Position numbers and translations under genes: made by a program. A stretch of 56,308 nucleotides of DNA, taken from NCBI RefSeq assembly GCF_002335525.1, contig NZ_BDUF01000057.1, positions 1-56,308 on the forward strand, in the 5' to 3' direction. Source of the stretch: Effusibacillus lacus. Lineage in GTDB: Bacteria; Bacillota; Bacilli; Tumebacillales; Effusibacillaceae. The notes beneath the pieces were generated by a model. The model made no database searches, had not been told where the DNA came from, and worked only from the letters and a program-made list of their open reading frames with translations. The stretch's first letter is position 1. The number at the start of each line of letters is the position of its first letter. Shown piece by piece: positions 33,473 to 44,032 of this stretch.

Positions 33473-36400
33473 CTAGGCTGTCTGCACATCATCCTCTTCC
33501 ACCATCCTGACGGATACCAGCTTGGATATGCCGGATTCCTGCATGGTTACTCCATACAGGACATCGGCCGCTTCCATTGTGCCTTTCCGGTGCGTGATGC
33601 AGATAAACTGGGTTTGAGTCGAGAATTCTCGCATGTACTCGGCGAAACGGGATACATTTGCTTCATCCAGCGCCGCTTCCACTTCGTCCAATACACAGAA
33701 TGGCACTGGTTTGACATGCAGGATCGAGAACAGCAGCGCCATTGCGGTTAAAGCGCGTTCGCCACCTGACAGGAGCCCCAGGTTCTGCAGCTTCTTGCCG
33801 GGGGGTTGTGCCATGATGTCAATTCCGGTAGTCAAGGGATTGTCCGGATCGACCAAAATCAGGTCCGCACGCCCCCCGCCAAACAACCGGTTAAACACGA
33901 TATGGAACTGGCTGCGGATAGCGTCAAAGGTTTCATGAAACCGCTTGGACATTTCCTGGTTGATCTCCAGAATGACTTCGTTCAGCTTGTTTCGCGCTTC
34001 TGTCAGATCGTCCCGTTGGCTTGTAAGGAATTGCAGACGTTCCTGCATGCGGGCATGTTCCTCAATCGCTCCCAGATTCACTTCACCCAGCAGTTCCATT
34101 TGCCTGCGAAGTTCGGCCGCTTGCTTCTTGGCAGCGGGAACATCTTCCGGCACCGGGTATCGTTCCTTTGCCAATTCGAATGATATATGGTACTCCTCAG
34201 CCAATTTGGTCAGCATATTGGTCAGTTCCACGTCCAGCCGGTTGACCTTAACCTCAATCTGGTGCAGCTGATTCTCCAGGTTTCTCAGTACCAGCCGGGC
34301 TTCCCGGACTCGATGCTCCTCTTCCGCGATTTTCCTGTGAAGCTCCTGCTTGCGCGCAAGCTCCTCGTCCAGCGCCTTCTGCGCTTCCGTACGACGTTGT
34401 TCAAGCAAAGCCAACTGACCGGCCGCCTCTTCCAACTCTTGCCTGGTTTGATCAATTCTCTCTCCAATCAGAGTCATTTCGCTTTCTTTGGCTGCAAGCT
34501 CTGTCTGATTGGCTGTGATTTCCCGTTCCATGCGGGCAATGTTCGCTTTGGTCGATGAGATTTCCTGATCCAGCGCCGCCAGGCGAACTTTGTATTCGGT
34601 TACTTCTTCCGAAATATCTTCTTGTGCGCTTTGCTGTTCTTTCAACTTGGTCTGAAGTGCGTCCACTTGGGCAGTCATTTCTTTCACCATCTCGTCCAAT
34701 TGGACCAGTTCCACCTGGGTGTTTTCCCCTTTGCGGATCCATTCGGACAGTTCCCGCTCATACTGCTCTTTCTCAAGTGTCACCAGCTGCAGACGCTCCT
34801 GAAAGGCCTGTCGCTGTACGTCCAATTCCCGGACCTGGGATTCAACGGAATGGATTTGCCCTCTTGTCGCCTCCATTCTTTCACGGATTTCCTGCAGGTT
34901 GGCATCCGCTTGCCTGGCGTTTGTTTCAAAGCTGTCCAGCTTCTGCTGGACTTCGGCCAACTGGGAGTCGATGGATTTCAGCTTTTGCTCCATTTCGTCT
35001 ACTTCCCGTTGCCGTCCAAGGAGGCTGGTTCCTTTTTTCTGCTGGCTTCCCCCGGTCATGGCACCCCCCGGGTTCACCACGTCTCCATCCAAAGTCACAA
35101 CGCGAACCCGGTATTGCAGCAATCGGGCCAAAGCGTTGGCGTCTGCAATGGTTTTTGCAAGTACCACCTGACCAAGAAGATACTCTGCGATCGGACGATA
35201 CTTTTCGTCAAAGCTGACCATCTCGGCCCCGATTCCCACATAGCCGGAATGTCCTTCAACAGCCAACCGTTCGCTTTTGCCAAGCATCCGTCCTTTCATA
35301 ACGTCCAGGGGCATAAAGGTAGCCCGTCCACCACCGCTTGACTTGAGGAACATGATGGCGTCCCGGCCCGCTTTTTCCGATTCCACGACAACGTTTTGCA
35401 GAGCCCCTCCCAGTGCGGTTTCCACCGCAACTTCGTATTTTGCAGGCACTTGGATCAATTCCGCCACCGCACCGCAAATACCGCTAAGACGGTTTCTTCC
35501 CGCAGCCTGCAGGACCGTTCGGACTCCTTGTGAGAACCCGCCGTATTCCTGCTGCATGTCCCGCAAAAGCTCATATCTTGACTGAAATGACGCCTTTTCT
35601 GTCTGCAATTGCCGCAACAAGGCTGTCAGCCGGTCTTTCTCGGCCGCCCTGCCGGAGACATTCCCTTGCAGTTCCCGCAAGGCAGCATGCATTTCCCCTT
35701 CCTGCTTTCTAAGCTCCTCCAGAGTGGCAGTCCCTGAAGCAAAGGACTGATTCAACAAACCGATTCTTTCCTGCAGTTCCGCTTCGTCTTGCTGCATCTT
35801 TTCGATCCGGCGTTGACAAGTCCCGATGTTGGTTTCAATGTTCTTCAGTTCATTCCGCCTGCCGGCCGTCTCGTTCATCTTTTCGATCAGGTCGGCCTTA
35901 AGCCTCTCCACTTCCGCTTCCATCCCGGAACGGTCAAACAATCCCTCAGTGGCTGACATTTTTGCTTCCAGCTCTGTTCGGAACCTGTCCCGTTCAGCCG
36001 TAAGCGCCGCCAGCTTGTCCTTTTCCTCCTGGTGCTGCCCTTCCTTGTCACTCCGGTCCTTACCCAGCTTGGCCAAATCGGACTGCAGGTCATCTCTCCC
36101 TGTCAGCAGGTTCTTATACCTTTCCTGCAGAACCTCCCGGCGGCCCTCCGCCTTCTCATATTCGGCCACCACTTCCACATGGCGCCTGTTGCTGGATTCC
36201 ATCATCTTGTCCAGCTGTTCCGCCTGCCAGCGAAGCTGTTCATATTGGGACTCCATGGCGGAGACAACGGCGGCTTGCGAGGCATGCTGATCCTGCAGCT
36301 TGCTTCCTGTTTCCTTCTCTTGCTGCCAACGGGAATGCAGATCTTCTATGTCATGCACATACAAGGCAATTTCAAGATTCTGCAATTCCCCTTTGTACCG

Positions 36401-37048
36401 CTTGTATTGTCTGGCGATTTCCGCCTGTTCGGACAGGGGCCCGATCTGGGTCTCCAACTCGCCAATGATATCCCCGATACGGACCAGGTTGCCTGCGGTT
36501 TCTTCCAGTTTCTTTTCCGCTTCCCGTTTGCGCGTTTTGTATTTGACGATTCCCGCCGCTTCTTCAAAGATGCCGCGTCTGTCCTCCGCCTTGTTGGACA
36601 GGATCTCGTCGATCCGGCCCTGGCCGATGATGGAGTATGCCTCTTTGCCAAGACCCGTGTCCATGAACAGCTCGATAATGTCTTTCAGGCGGCAGGGCTG
36701 TTTGTTTATGAAATATTCTCCCTCCCCGGACCGGTATACCCGGCGGGTAACGGTGACTTCGTTATAATCCAGGGGCAAAGTACTGTCACTGTTATCGAGA
36801 GTGAGTGACACTTCGCAGTAATTGACCGCTTTGCGTGTATCGCTTCCGGCGAAAATAACGTCTTCCATCTTGGCGCCCCGCAAGCTCTTGGCACTTTGTT
36901 CGCCAAGCACCCAGCGAATCGAATCGGAAATGTTGCTCTTTCCGGAACCGTTCGGCCCCACAACAGCTGTGACACCCGGAACAAACTCTAGTTCGGTTCG
37001 ATCGGCAAACGATTTGAAACCCACAAGTTCCATTCGTTTCAGGTACAT
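33473..37048 (-). CDS. smc: chromosome condensation protein SMC
   Basis: 1191 aa, normal for bacterial SMC. Walker A GPNGSGKSN (about 32-40), long coiled coil, hinge domain near 510-670 (GGRATFMPLD, GDVVNPGGAMTGGS), second coiled coil, ABC signature LLSGGERALTAMALL and Walker B CVLDEVEAALDE in the C-terminal head. With ScpAB it organises and segregates the chromosome. Start ATG has GGAGGAG; the frame extends six codons further upstream without need. It follows rnc after a terminator. Confidence 0.97.
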   Translation of the reverse strand: MYLKRMELVGFKSFADRTELEFVPGVTAVVGPNGSGKSNISDSIRWVLGEQSAKSLRGAKMEDVIFAGSDTRKAVNYCEVSLTLDNSDSTLPLDYNEVTVTRRVYRSGEGEYFINKQPCRLKDIIELFMDTGLGKEAYSIIGQGRIDEILSNKAEDRRGIFEEAAGIVKYKTRKREAEKKLEETAGNLVRIGDIIGELETQIGPLSEQAEIARQYKRYKGELQNLEIALYVHDIEDLHSRWQQEKETGSKLQDQHASQAAVVSAMESQYEQLRWQAEQLDKMMESSNRRHVEVVAEYEKAEGRREVLQERYKNLLTGRDDLQSDLAKLGKDRSDKEGQHQEEKDKLAALTAERDRFRTELEAKMSATEGLFDRSGMEAEVERLKADLIEKMNETAGRRNELKNIETNIGTCQRRIEKMQQDEAELQERIGLLNQSFASGTATLEELRKQEGEMHAALRELQGNVSGRAAEKDRLTALLRQLQTEKASFQSRYELLRDMQQEYGGFSQGVRTVLQAAGRNRLSGICGAVAELIQVPAKYEVAVETALGGALQNVVVESEKAGRDAIMFLKSSGGGRATFMPLDVMKGRMLGKSERLAVEGHSGYVGIGAEMVSFDEKYRPIAEYLLGQVVLAKTIADANALARLLQYRVRVVTLDGDVVNPGGAMTGGSQQKKGTSLLGRQREVDEMEQKLKSIDSQLAEVQQKLDSFETNARQADANLQEIRERMEATRGQIHSVESQVRELDVQRQAFQERLQLVTLEKEQYERELSEWIRKGENTQVELVQLDEMVKEMTAQVDALQTKLKEQQSAQEDISEEVTEYKVRLAALDQEISSTKANIARMEREITANQTELAAKESEMTLIGERIDQTRQELEEAAGQLALLEQRRTEAQKALDEELARKQELHRKIAEEEHRVREARLVLRNLENQLHQIEVKVNRLDVELTNMLTKLAEEYHISFELAKERYPVPEDVPAAKKQAAELRRQMELLGEVNLGAIEEHARMQERLQFLTSQRDDLTEARNKLNEVILEINQEMSKRFHETFDAIRSQFHIVFNRLFGGGRADLILVDPDNPLTTGIDIMAQPPGKKLQNLGLLSGGERALTAMALLFSILHVKPVPFCVLDEVEAALDEANVSRFAEYMREFSTQTQFICITHRKGTMEAADVLYGVTMQESGISKLVSVRMVEEDDVQTA

Positions 37049-37151
37049 AGAGTCTCCTCCAGTCATCCAAATTGCTTGTTCTAGGATATCGGATTCCCAG
37101 AAAAATAAAATCCGTCCTCAGACCTATAAAAACCTGCAACCCTTTTTTACC

Positions 37152-37185
37152 AAAAAACAGCCGCTCAAGTGCAAGAGCGGCTGTT
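37152..37185 (-). terminator. Rho-independent terminator after rnc
   Basis: An 11-bp stem AACAGCCGCTC / GAGCGGCTGTT with a run of T on the minus strand, 18 nt after rnc. It ends the fapR-rnc operon before smc. Confidence 0.9.
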
Positions 37186-37202
37186 CCCTGTTTTCTGGTT
37201 GT

Positions 37203-37892
37203 TCAACGACCAAGCATGGTCAATGTCTCATTGGCCGCTCTTTGTTCCGCTTCCTTCTTGGATCTGCCGGTTCCGGTACCATATGGGACGTCATTGATGA
37301 ACACTTGTGACACGAATTCCCGGTTATGGGCCGGGCCTCTTTCTTCCAAAATCTTATACGTCAAAGAACCCAGGTTCTCCCTTTGGACATGTTCCTGCAA
37401 CAAGGTTTTGAAATCAGAGAGCAGCAGGCCGTGCACGTTTTCCAACTCTGGAAACACATGAGTCTGCAAAAACGATCTCACCGCCTCCAGCCCCTGATCG
37501 AGATACAACGCCCCTACGAACGCTTCAAACACGTCCGCCAAAAGAGCGGGTCGTCTTCTGCCGCCGGATAATTCCTCCCCGCGTCCCAACCGAATATATT
37601 TGGTAAACTGCAATTTGTCGGCAAACTTCACCAGGGAAGGTTCACATACGATCGACGCCCGCATACGGGTTAATTCGCCTTCCGGGAGAGTCGGATAACG
37701 GTTGAACAAATACTCGCTGACCAGCAATTCAAGAACCGCATCCCCCAGGAACTCGAGCCGTTCATTGTCCTGCCCGTTCTCTCCCCGGTGTTCGTTCCGG
37801 TAAGAAGCATGGGTAAAGGCTTGCTTAAGGAGAGACAGATTCTGAAAACGAATTTGTAAGGATTGTGTGAACACTTCAAACTTACCAGCCAC
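37203..37892 (-). CDS. rnc: ribonuclease III
   Basis: 229 aa from a GTG with AGGTGAG upstream. The catalytic motif [15 protein letters not shown] (about 45-59) and the second acidic cluster ([18 protein letters not shown]) are intact, then a C-terminal double-stranded RNA-binding domain ([11 protein letters not shown]...[18 protein letters not shown]). Processes rRNA and structured mRNA. It is last in the fatty-acid operon, as in many Bacillales, and has a 12-bp inverted repeat just before its start. Confidence 0.96.
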   Translation of the reverse strand: MAGKFEVFTQSLQIRFQNLSLLKQAFTHASYRNEHRGENGQDNERLEFLGDAVLELLVSEYLFNRYPTLPEGELTRMRASIVCEPSLVKFADKLQFTKYIRLGRGEELSGGRRRPALLADVFEAFVGALYLDQGLEAVRSFLQTHVFPELENVHGLLLSDFKTLLQEHVQRENLGSLTYKILEERGPAHNREFVSQVFINDVPYGTGTGRSKKEAEQRAANETLTMLGR

Positions 37893-37921
37893 GATAGCTC
37901 ACCTGCGTAGAATTAGATAGA

Positions 37922-37951
37922 CCCTGATGTGACAGCCTGGTCACATCAGGG
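37922..37951 (-). terminator. 12-bp perfect inverted repeat in the rnc leader
   Basis: CCCTGATGTGAC / GTCACATCAGGG around loop AGCCTG, in the 65-nt gap between fabF and rnc. The minus-strand sequence after it (TCTATCTAATT) is a poor T-run, so it may be a partial terminator or an RNA processing site. Confidence 0.5.
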
Positions 37952-37957
37952 CAAACA

Positions 37958-39202
37958 TCACTCTTGGTATTTTCGGAAGATAATTGACGCATTATGTCCG
38001 CCAAATCCAAAAGAATTGGACATAGCTACGTTGACTGCCATCTTCCGTGCAACATTTGGCACATAATCAAGATCGCACTCGGGATCCGGATTCTCCAGGT
38101 TGATGGTTGGAGGCAGCATTTGTTCCTGGATGGCCTTCACACAGGCTACCGCTTCAACTCCCCCCGCAGCGCCCAGAAGGTGCCCGGTTACAGATTTGGT
38201 GGAGGAAACGGCCAGTTTGTAGGCATGATCCCCAAACACTTTCTTTATGGCCATTGTTTCCAGTTTGTCGTTAAAATCGGTCGAAGTGCCATGCGCATTG
38301 ATATAGTCAACCTCAGTCGGGTTAATACCGGCGTCACGCACCGCTTCCCGCATGCAGCGGGCCGCGCCTGCCCCTTCCGGTGCCGGCTGTGTGATATGGT
38401 AGGCGTCACCGCTCATTCCATAACCGATAATCTCGGCATAAATGGCAGCCCCCCGTTTCTTGGCGTGTTCCAGTTCTTCCAGCACCAGGATGCCGGCCCC
38501 TTCCCCCATCACGAACCCATCCCGGTCCCGGTCAAAGGGTCGGCTTGCCTTCTCCGGCGTGTCATTGAAAGCAGTTGCCAGAGCCCTAGCCGAGGCAAAT
38601 CCAGCCACAGCCAAAGGCAATACAGTTGCCTCTGCGCCCCCGGTGATCATGACGTCAGCCGCACCGCGTTCAATGATCTTGTAAGCATCTCCAATTGCGT
38701 TCGTACCGGTTGCACAAGCGGAGATCGGCGACGAATTGGGTCCCTTTGCCCCCAGAAAGATGGAGATCTGCCCGGTTGCAATATCACCGATCATCATGGG
38801 GATGAAGAACGGAGACACCCGGCGGGGACCCTTCTCCAACAGAATCTGGTGCTGCTCCATCAGCGTTTCGAGGCCTCCGATACCCGAACCCACATAGACT
38901 CCTACCCGTTCCTCGTTTTCTTCCGTGATTTGCAGCTTGCTGTCATCCATAGCCATTCTCGCTGCAGCTACGGCGTACTGGGCGAACCGGTCCATCTTCC
39001 GCGCTTCTCTCTTGTCCATGTACGCTTCGGGGTTGAAGTCTTTCACTTCAGCCGCAATTTGACAGGGATACTCGGAGGCATCAAACCTTGTAATCTTGCC
39101 GACTCCTGATTTTCCGGCAACAAGACTCTCCCAGAAAGCGGAAACCGTATTTCCTACAGGGGAGATAACCCCCATTCCCGTGACAACCACTCGTCTTCTC
39201 AT
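37958..39202 (-). CDS. fabF: 3-oxoacyl-[acyl-carrier-protein] synthase II
   Basis: 414 aa from [18 protein letters not shown]. Condensing enzyme of fatty-acid elongation: catalytic Cys in [12 protein letters not shown] (about 164), His in [11 protein letters not shown] (about 305) and His in [13 protein letters not shown] (about 340). Follows acpP after a gap of 132 nt. The upstream in-frame extension to 39319 lacks a start with a ribosome site. Confidence 0.97.
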   Translation of the reverse strand: MRRRVVVTGMGVISPVGNTVSAFWESLVAGKSGVGKITRFDASEYPCQIAAEVKDFNPEAYMDKREARKMDRFAQYAVAAARMAMDDSKLQITEENEERVGVYVGSGIGGLETLMEQHQILLEKGPRRVSPFFIPMMIGDIATGQISIFLGAKGPNSSPISACATGTNAIGDAYKIIERGAADVMITGGAEATVLPLAVAGFASARALATAFNDTPEKASRPFDRDRDGFVMGEGAGILVLEELEHAKKRGAAIYAEIIGYGMSGDAYHITQPAPEGAGAARCMREAVRDAGINPTEVDYINAHGTSTDFNDKLETMAIKKVFGDHAYKLAVSSTKSVTGHLLGAAGGVEAVACVKAIQEQMLPPTINLENPDPECDLDYVPNVARKMAVNVAMSNSFGFGGHNASIIFRKYQE

Positions 39203-39334
39203 GTAGGTGATCACCCTACCTTTTTTCAAGTTAAGATGTATTGGATAAAGTTCTCTTGAAGAGACACGTTCTTGTCGAAAATAGAGCCCCGAGGATGCCC
39301 GCGGGACTCTGCAATTCAATCAGACAAACGAAGG

Positions 39335-39568
39335 TTACGCCTTGTGGGACTCTATGTACTTCACCACATCCCCGACGGTACTGATTTTCTCCGCATCTTC
39401 GTCAGAAATCTCCATATCGAACTCGTCTTCCAGTTCCATTACGAGTTCCACAACATCGAGCGAATCCGCTCCCAGATCATCCTTGAAGGATGCCTCCAGT
39501 GTAACAGCCGATTCCTCGACATCAAGACGGTCCACGATGATTTTCTTAACTCTGTCAAAAGTTGACAT
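39335..39568 (-). CDS. acpP: acyl carrier protein
   Basis: 77 aa from MSTFDRV, with GGAGG 8 nt upstream. The phosphopantetheine attachment Ser is in [11 protein letters not shown] (about residue 37). Strongly acidic helical bundle. Carries growing acyl chains for the Fab enzymes encoded on both sides. Confidence 0.97.
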   Translation of the reverse strand: MSTFDRVKKIIVDRLDVEESAVTLEASFKDDLGADSLDVVELVMELEDEFDMEISDEDAEKISTVGDVVKYIESHKA

Positions 39569-39621
39569 GCCTTTCACCTCCTCCTCAGAGTATACACGAT
39601 TCTTCCTTTTAAGTCAGCTTT

Positions 39622-40362
39622 TTACATGACCATGCCGCCGTCAACGGTCAGCACCTGTCCGGTCATGTAAGAAGCGTCATCAGAAGCCAGGAACGCCACT
39701 ACCTTGGCAATATCCTCCGGATCGCCAAGCCTTCCCAGCGGGATCTGTTTGCTGAGTGTTTCCTTGACATCGTCATTCAAAACGGCTGTCATATCCGTTT
39801 GAATATACCCCGGGGCCACCGCATTCACCGTAATGTTGCGGGATGCCAGTTCCCTGGCGTTCGACTTGGTGAGCCCAATCACACCGGATTTGGCTGCCAC
39901 ATAGTTGGCCTGACCGGGATTTCCCATCAGGGCCACAACGGAAGTGACATTGATAATCCTGCCATAACGTTGCTTCATCATAATCCGAGCTGCCGCTTTC
40001 GTGGTGTTGAATACACCTTTCAGATTGGTATCAATCACCGAATCCCAATCCTCTTCCTTCATTCGGATCAGAAGATTGTCCCGGGTGATGCCCGCATTGT
40101 TGACAAGAATATCAAGTCGTCCGAAAGCTTCGGTGGCTGCATTGACCATCCTGTCCGCATCTTCCGGGCTGGCCACGTTGCCCTGCACCGCAACGGCCTC
40201 TCCGCCCATCTCACGAATCTTTGCAACTACTTCTTCGGCAGCAGACTGATTTCCTGCATAGTTAACCACCAGTTTGGCACCGCGTCGTGCGAGTTCCAGT
40301 GCAACGGCACGACCAATGCCGCGAGACGCGCCCGTCACCAGAGCCACTTTTCCCGTTACCAT
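39622..40362 (-). CDS. fabG: 3-oxoacyl-[acyl-carrier-protein] reductase
   Basis: 246 aa short-chain dehydrogenase. NADPH motif [10 protein letters not shown] (about 10-19), NNAGITRD (about 88), catalytic Ser in INVTSVVAL and the YVAAKSG Tyr-Lys pair (about 153-157). Reduces beta-ketoacyl-ACP. The ATG overlaps the fabD stop by one base (TAATG), so translation is coupled. Confidence 0.96.
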   Translation of the reverse strand: MVTGKVALVTGASRGIGRAVALELARRGAKLVVNYAGNQSAAEEVVAKIREMGGEAVAVQGNVASPEDADRMVNAATEAFGRLDILVNNAGITRDNLLIRMKEEDWDSVIDTNLKGVFNTTKAAARIMMKQRYGRIINVTSVVALMGNPGQANYVAAKSGVIGLTKSNARELASRNITVNAVAPGYIQTDMTAVLNDDVKETLSKQIPLGRLGDPEDIAKVVAFLASDDASYMTGQVLTVDGGMVM

Positions 40363-41303
40363 TACGAATCCCCCTTTAGAATCGAAACCGTCTTATCGAA
40401 TGAGGCCGGATCCTGAATGGACAATGTGGGTGTCCGGCGGCTGACTTTCTTGATGAGACCGGATAAGACCTGTCCCGGCCCAATCTCCACAAAAGTGTCC
40501 ACGCCCTGTTCCAGCATGTAGGCAACGGAGTCCTCCCACAGGACAGAGGAGGCAACCTGTTCATACAGGGCTCCCCGGATTTCGTCAGCAGAGATGACCG
40601 GCTTGGCAGACACGTTGGCTATTACGGGAATCCGGGCATCCCTGACAGTTACGTCATCCAGGACGTCGATCAGCTTCTCGGCAGCGGGCTGCATCAAAGA
40701 ACTGTGAAACGGCCCCGAAACTACCAGCGGGATGACGCGGAGACCGGCATCCGCAAGCTGTTCGCCTGCCTTGGCCACTGCCTCCGCAAGTCCCGAAATC
40801 ACGATTTGTCCGGGACAATTGATGTTGGCCAATTCAACCACACCGGTTGATTGGGATACTTGTTCGCATATGGATCGGATACTCGCGCGATCACCGCCGA
40901 TAATGGCTGACATGGCGCCCCGGCCCGCCGGAACCGCTTCGTCCATGAGTTTGCCCCGGGCATGTACCACCTTGACCGCATCGGCAAAATCAATTGCGCC
41001 CGCAACCACCAAAGCCGAGTATTCTCCCAAGGAATGGCCTGCAGCATAGGCAGGTTGGAATCCTGCTTTCTCAAAAACCCGGTACATGGCGATACTGGTG
41101 GTCAGGATCGCAGGCTGGGTGTAGTAAGTCAAACGGAGTTTCTCTTCAGGACCCTGAAATATGATTTCGCTTAAAGAGAACCCCAGCGCTTCATCCGCCT
41201 CCTCGAAAACGGAACGGGCTTCCGGATAGGCATCCGCCATTTCTTTTCCCATGCCCACCGCCTGTGTTCCTTGGCCCGGGAATACAAATGCAAGCTTTGT
41301 CAT
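40362..41303 (-). CDS. fabD: malonyl-CoA:ACP transacylase
   Basis: 313 aa. Catalytic Ser in [11 protein letters not shown] (about residue 91), His in [10 protein letters not shown] (about 200), and the [13 protein letters not shown]-terminus. Loads malonate on ACP. Lies 12 nt after fabH and overlaps fabG. Confidence 0.96.
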   Translation of the reverse strand: MTKLAFVFPGQGTQAVGMGKEMADAYPEARSVFEEADEALGFSLSEIIFQGPEEKLRLTYYTQPAILTTSIAMYRVFEKAGFQPAYAAGHSLGEYSALVVAGAIDFADAVKVVHARGKLMDEAVPAGRGAMSAIIGGDRASIRSICEQVSQSTGVVELANINCPGQIVISGLAEAVAKAGEQLADAGLRVIPLVVSGPFHSSLMQPAAEKLIDVLDDVTVRDARIPVIANVSAKPVISADEIRGALYEQVASSVLWEDSVAYMLEQGVDTFVEIGPGQVLSGLIKKVSRRTPTLSIQDPASFDKTVSILKGDS

Positions 41304-41315
41304 CTGGTCTCCTCC

Positions 41316-42302
41316 TTACCAGCGCAGGGCAGCCGCGCCCCAGGTAAGTCCGGCGCCAAAGCCGACCATCAATAACACATCGCCTTCCTTGAAGCGTCCC
41401 TGCCTCTTCGCTTCATCCAAGGCAACCGGGATGGAAGCGGAAGACATATTCCCGTACCGGTCAACATTCACAACCACCTTATCCTGTGGAAGCCCCAACC
41501 GTTCGCGCGCGTAGTCAATAATTCGAATGTTGGCTTGGTGGGGAACGAGGAAATCGACATCTTCCTTCGTCAAGCCCACTTTTCTTAACACATCCTCAGT
41601 TGCGGTGTTCATGACCCTGACAGCAAATTTGAACACTTCTTTGCCGTTCATGGTGACCGAATGCTGCCTGTTCAACACCGACTCCTGGGTGGCGGGGTTG
41701 CGGGATCCTCCGGCAAGCTGCATCAGCTGCTCACCGCCGCTTCCGTCCGCTCCCAGGTCAAAGCCCAGAAACCCCCGGCCTTCCGGCACCTGTCCCAGGA
41801 CAACCGCTCCCGCACCGTCCCCGAACAACACGCAAGTGTTTCGGTCGGTATAGTCTGTAATCTTGGACAGCGTATCGACGCCAATAACAAGGGCATTCTT
41901 TGCAACACCCGCCTGAATCATCGAAACGGCGCAGGAAAGCCCGTAAAGAAATCCGCTGCAGCCGGCAGACAGATCAAAAGCACCTGTCTTTTTGATTCCC
42001 AGCCGGTCCTGAACCAGGCAAGCGGTGGCTGGGAACATAAAGTCGGGAGTCACCGTGGCGCATATGATCAGATCGATGTCATCCGGTGAAATTCCTGAGT
42101 CTTCAAGCGCTTTATTAGCTGCTTCCACGGACAAATCGGAGGCAGCGGTGTTCTCGTCCGCAATGCGCCGTTCACGGATGCCGGTTCTTGATACGATCCA
42201 TTCGTCGGAAGTATCGACCATTTTTTCCAGATCCGCATTGGTCAATACCCGCTGCGGCAGGGCCGACCCCGTTCCCAAGATGCCTACGCGAATCCCGTTC
42301 AT
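41316..42302 (-). CDS. fabH: 3-oxoacyl-[acyl-carrier-protein] synthase III
   Basis: 328 aa initiation condensing enzyme. Catalytic Cys in DLSAGCSGFLYGL (about 113), His in VPHQANIRI (about 250) and an Asn in the VNVDRYGNMSSAS segment (about 280). In Bacillales it uses branched-chain acyl-CoA primers. Overlaps plsX by 4 nt. Confidence 0.96.
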   Translation of the reverse strand: MNGIRVGILGTGSALPQRVLTNADLEKMVDTSDEWIVSRTGIRERRIADENTAASDLSVEAANKALEDSGISPDDIDLIICATVTPDFMFPATACLVQDRLGIKKTGAFDLSAGCSGFLYGLSCAVSMIQAGVAKNALVIGVDTLSKITDYTDRNTCVLFGDGAGAVVLGQVPEGRGFLGFDLGADGSGGEQLMQLAGGSRNPATQESVLNRQHSVTMNGKEVFKFAVRVMNTATEDVLRKVGLTKEDVDFLVPHQANIRIIDYARERLGLPQDKVVVNVDRYGNMSSASIPVALDEAKRQGRFKEGDVLLMVGFGAGLTWGAAALRW

Positions 42303-43297
42303 CTACTCTCATCTCCTTTGGCTCCCATTCGGATTTGATCAAGAACGCCATGATGCAAAAACTGCCGTCCCTGATGAATGGCCATTTCAAATGCCCTTGC
42401 CTTGGACGAACCGTGGGCTTTGATGCAAACTCCGTTCACTCCAAGCAACGGAGCGCCCCCATATTCGGCATAATCAAATTTCTTCTTGAATTGTTTGAGG
42501 CCAGGTTTGAGTGCCAGAGCGGCCAGCTTGGATACGGTTCCCGCCATGAACACTTCTTTCAGGGCGTCAAACATGCCAAGTCCTACACCTTCTATTAGTT
42601 TCAGCATAACGTTGCCGACGAATCCGTCACACACCACAACATCACAAACACCGTTGAGAATTTCCCTTGACTCAACGTTTCCGACAAAATGAAAGTCTTT
42701 CCCTTCCAACATTGGATACGCTGCTTTTGCGAGGGCGTTTCCCTTGCCGGGTTCGGTTCCGACATTCAGCAAACCTACCCTTGGTTTGTCAACAGAGAGC
42801 ACATACCTGGCATAGAGATTCCCCATGGCGGCGTATTGAAGGAGATGAAGGGGCTCCGCATCCATGTTGGCTCCCACGTCCAAAACCAAAACACCTCGTC
42901 CGTCGAAAGTGGGCCAGACGGAAGCCAGCGCCGGTCTCTCAATCCCTTCAATCCTGCCGATGATCAGGAGTCCCGCAGCCATCAAGGCCCCAGTGTTACC
43001 CGCAGACACGAATCCGTCCGCGAGTCCTTCTTTCACCATTCTGGCAGCCACCGTCATGGAAGCGTCCTTTTTGCGTCTGACAGCGCGTACAGGTTCATCA
43101 TCCGCAGATATTATTTCGGTAGTATGTACGATTTCAATGTTTCTTGAACTGCCAGATCCCAGCAATTGCTTAATTCTTGGTTCATCACCTACCAATGCCA
43201 ACTCCAAGTCAGGGTATCGCTCTGCAGCCTGTACAGAACCTTTGACAATCTCCTCAGGAGCGTTGTCTCCTCCCATGGCGTCTATTGCCAGCTTCAA
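42299..43297 (-). CDS. plsX: phosphate acyltransferase PlsX
   Basis: 332 aa. Makes acyl-phosphate from acyl-ACP for phospholipid synthesis. MKLAIDAMGGDNAPEEIVKG start, VSAGNTGALMAAGLL and the GNVEGRD-like NVESREILNGVCDVVVCDGFVGN block are typical. Its end overlaps fabH and its start overlaps the fapR end by 4 nt, so fapR-plsX-fabH is tightly coupled. Confidence 0.95.
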   Translation of the reverse strand: MKLAIDAMGGDNAPEEIVKGSVQAAERYPDLELALVGDEPRIKQLLGSGSSRNIEIVHTTEIISADDEPVRAVRRKKDASMTVAARMVKEGLADGFVSAGNTGALMAAGLLIIGRIEGIERPALASVWPTFDGRGVLVLDVGANMDAEPLHLLQYAAMGNLYARYVLSVDKPRVGLLNVGTEPGKGNALAKAAYPMLEGKDFHFVGNVESREILNGVCDVVVCDGFVGNVMLKLIEGVGLGMFDALKEVFMAGTVSKLAALALKPGLKQFKKKFDYAEYGGAPLLGVNGVCIKAHGSSKARAFEMAIHQGRQFLHHGVLDQIRMGAKGDESR

Positions 43298-43869
43298 GCT
43301 TCCCTACCTCCAACGACCGTTTCCAGCCTCATTTTCACAACTGTAAACGCACCTGAAAAAACAATATCTTCCCCCACGCGAGTTGTGACTTCCACATGGG
43401 CGCGCTCTGTCTGGTTGGACGTGACAACGGCCTTGCATACAAGCCGTTCACCAAGCCGTCCCGGACGAACAAAGCGAATCTTGGCGGTCCGCGTCAGCAC
43501 GACATCCGCATCGATTACCGCAACTGCCAGTGAATTGGCCTGGGCAAACAAATGGTGGCCGCGGACAATTTGAGTCTTGGCGAACACATGAACCGGTTCA
43601 ATGTCAAGTATGGAGATGGCCCTCTCGTTCAGGTTCAATTCGATAATCTGGCCAATTACTTCAGTTCCCTCCAGAGACCGGAGCTCGGCTTGTTTCGTCT
43701 CGGCAACCGCCTTGATTCTTTCTCTTACCTCAGGAATCCCCAGTGCCAACCGATCAAGGCGAATGGTTTGGATACTGACCCCAAACTGATTGGCCAACTC
43801 TTCATCTGTCACAAAGGGGGCTTCCTGCAACAATTGCATCAGCGCCGCCTGGCGATCCCGCTTGCTCAT
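43294..43869 (-). CDS. fapR: fatty-acid biosynthesis repressor FapR
   Basis: 191 aa from MSKRDRQ, which aligns with the B. subtilis start; a TTG three codons earlier has a slightly better ribosome site. N-terminal HTH (TDEELANQFGVSIQTIRLDRLAL, about 20-43) and C-terminal hot-dog fold that binds malonyl-CoA (NERAISILDIEPVHVF, HHLFAQANSLAVAV). Malonyl-CoA releases FapR from its operator. It is first in the operon and has a FapR-like operator in its own promoter. Confidence 0.95.
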   Translation of the reverse strand: MSKRDRQAALMQLLQEAPFVTDEELANQFGVSIQTIRLDRLALGIPEVRERIKAVAETKQAELRSLEGTEVIGQIIELNLNERAISILDIEPVHVFAKTQIVRGHHLFAQANSLAVAVIDADVVLTRTAKIRFVRPGRLGERLVCKAVVTSNQTERAHVEVTTRVGEDIVFSGAFTVVKMRLETVVGGREA

Positions 43870-43908
43870 TCCCGCCAATTCGCAGCACCTCCACATAAGT
43901 ATGTGATC

Positions 43909-43925
43909 TTATTACCTGGTGCTAA
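43909..43925 (-). promoter_or_regulatory. FapR operator
   Basis: On the minus strand TTAGCACCAGGTAATAA, about 14 of 17 positions as in the B. subtilis FapR consensus TTAGTACCTRRTAYTAA as I recall it. It lies just downstream of the -10, where binding would block transcription of fapR-plsX-fabHDG-acpP-fabF-rnc. Confidence 0.85.
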
Positions 43926-43929
43926 TAAC

Positions 43930-43958
43930 AGTATACATTTTTTTTCGAAGTCTCTCAA
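43930..43958 (-). promoter_or_regulatory. sigma-A promoter of the fapR operon
   Basis: TTGAGA (43953-43958), 17 nt including an A8 run, TATACT (43930-43935) on the minus strand. Confidence 0.8.
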
Positions 43959-44032
43959 GAACTAACTGCGAAGGACAATGGGCAATCCGTTATTTCCGGC
44001 AAAGATGAAACAAGATGCTTAAACAAAAACAG

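Noticed and set aside
36032-36808. 258-codon plus-strand frame opposite smc
   Set aside because: It is the complement of the SMC coiled-coil coding region; no ribosome site or family signal.
37087-37204. Possible small gene between rnc and smc
   Set aside because: The gap is filled by the rnc terminator and the smc leader; no frame with a ribosome site.
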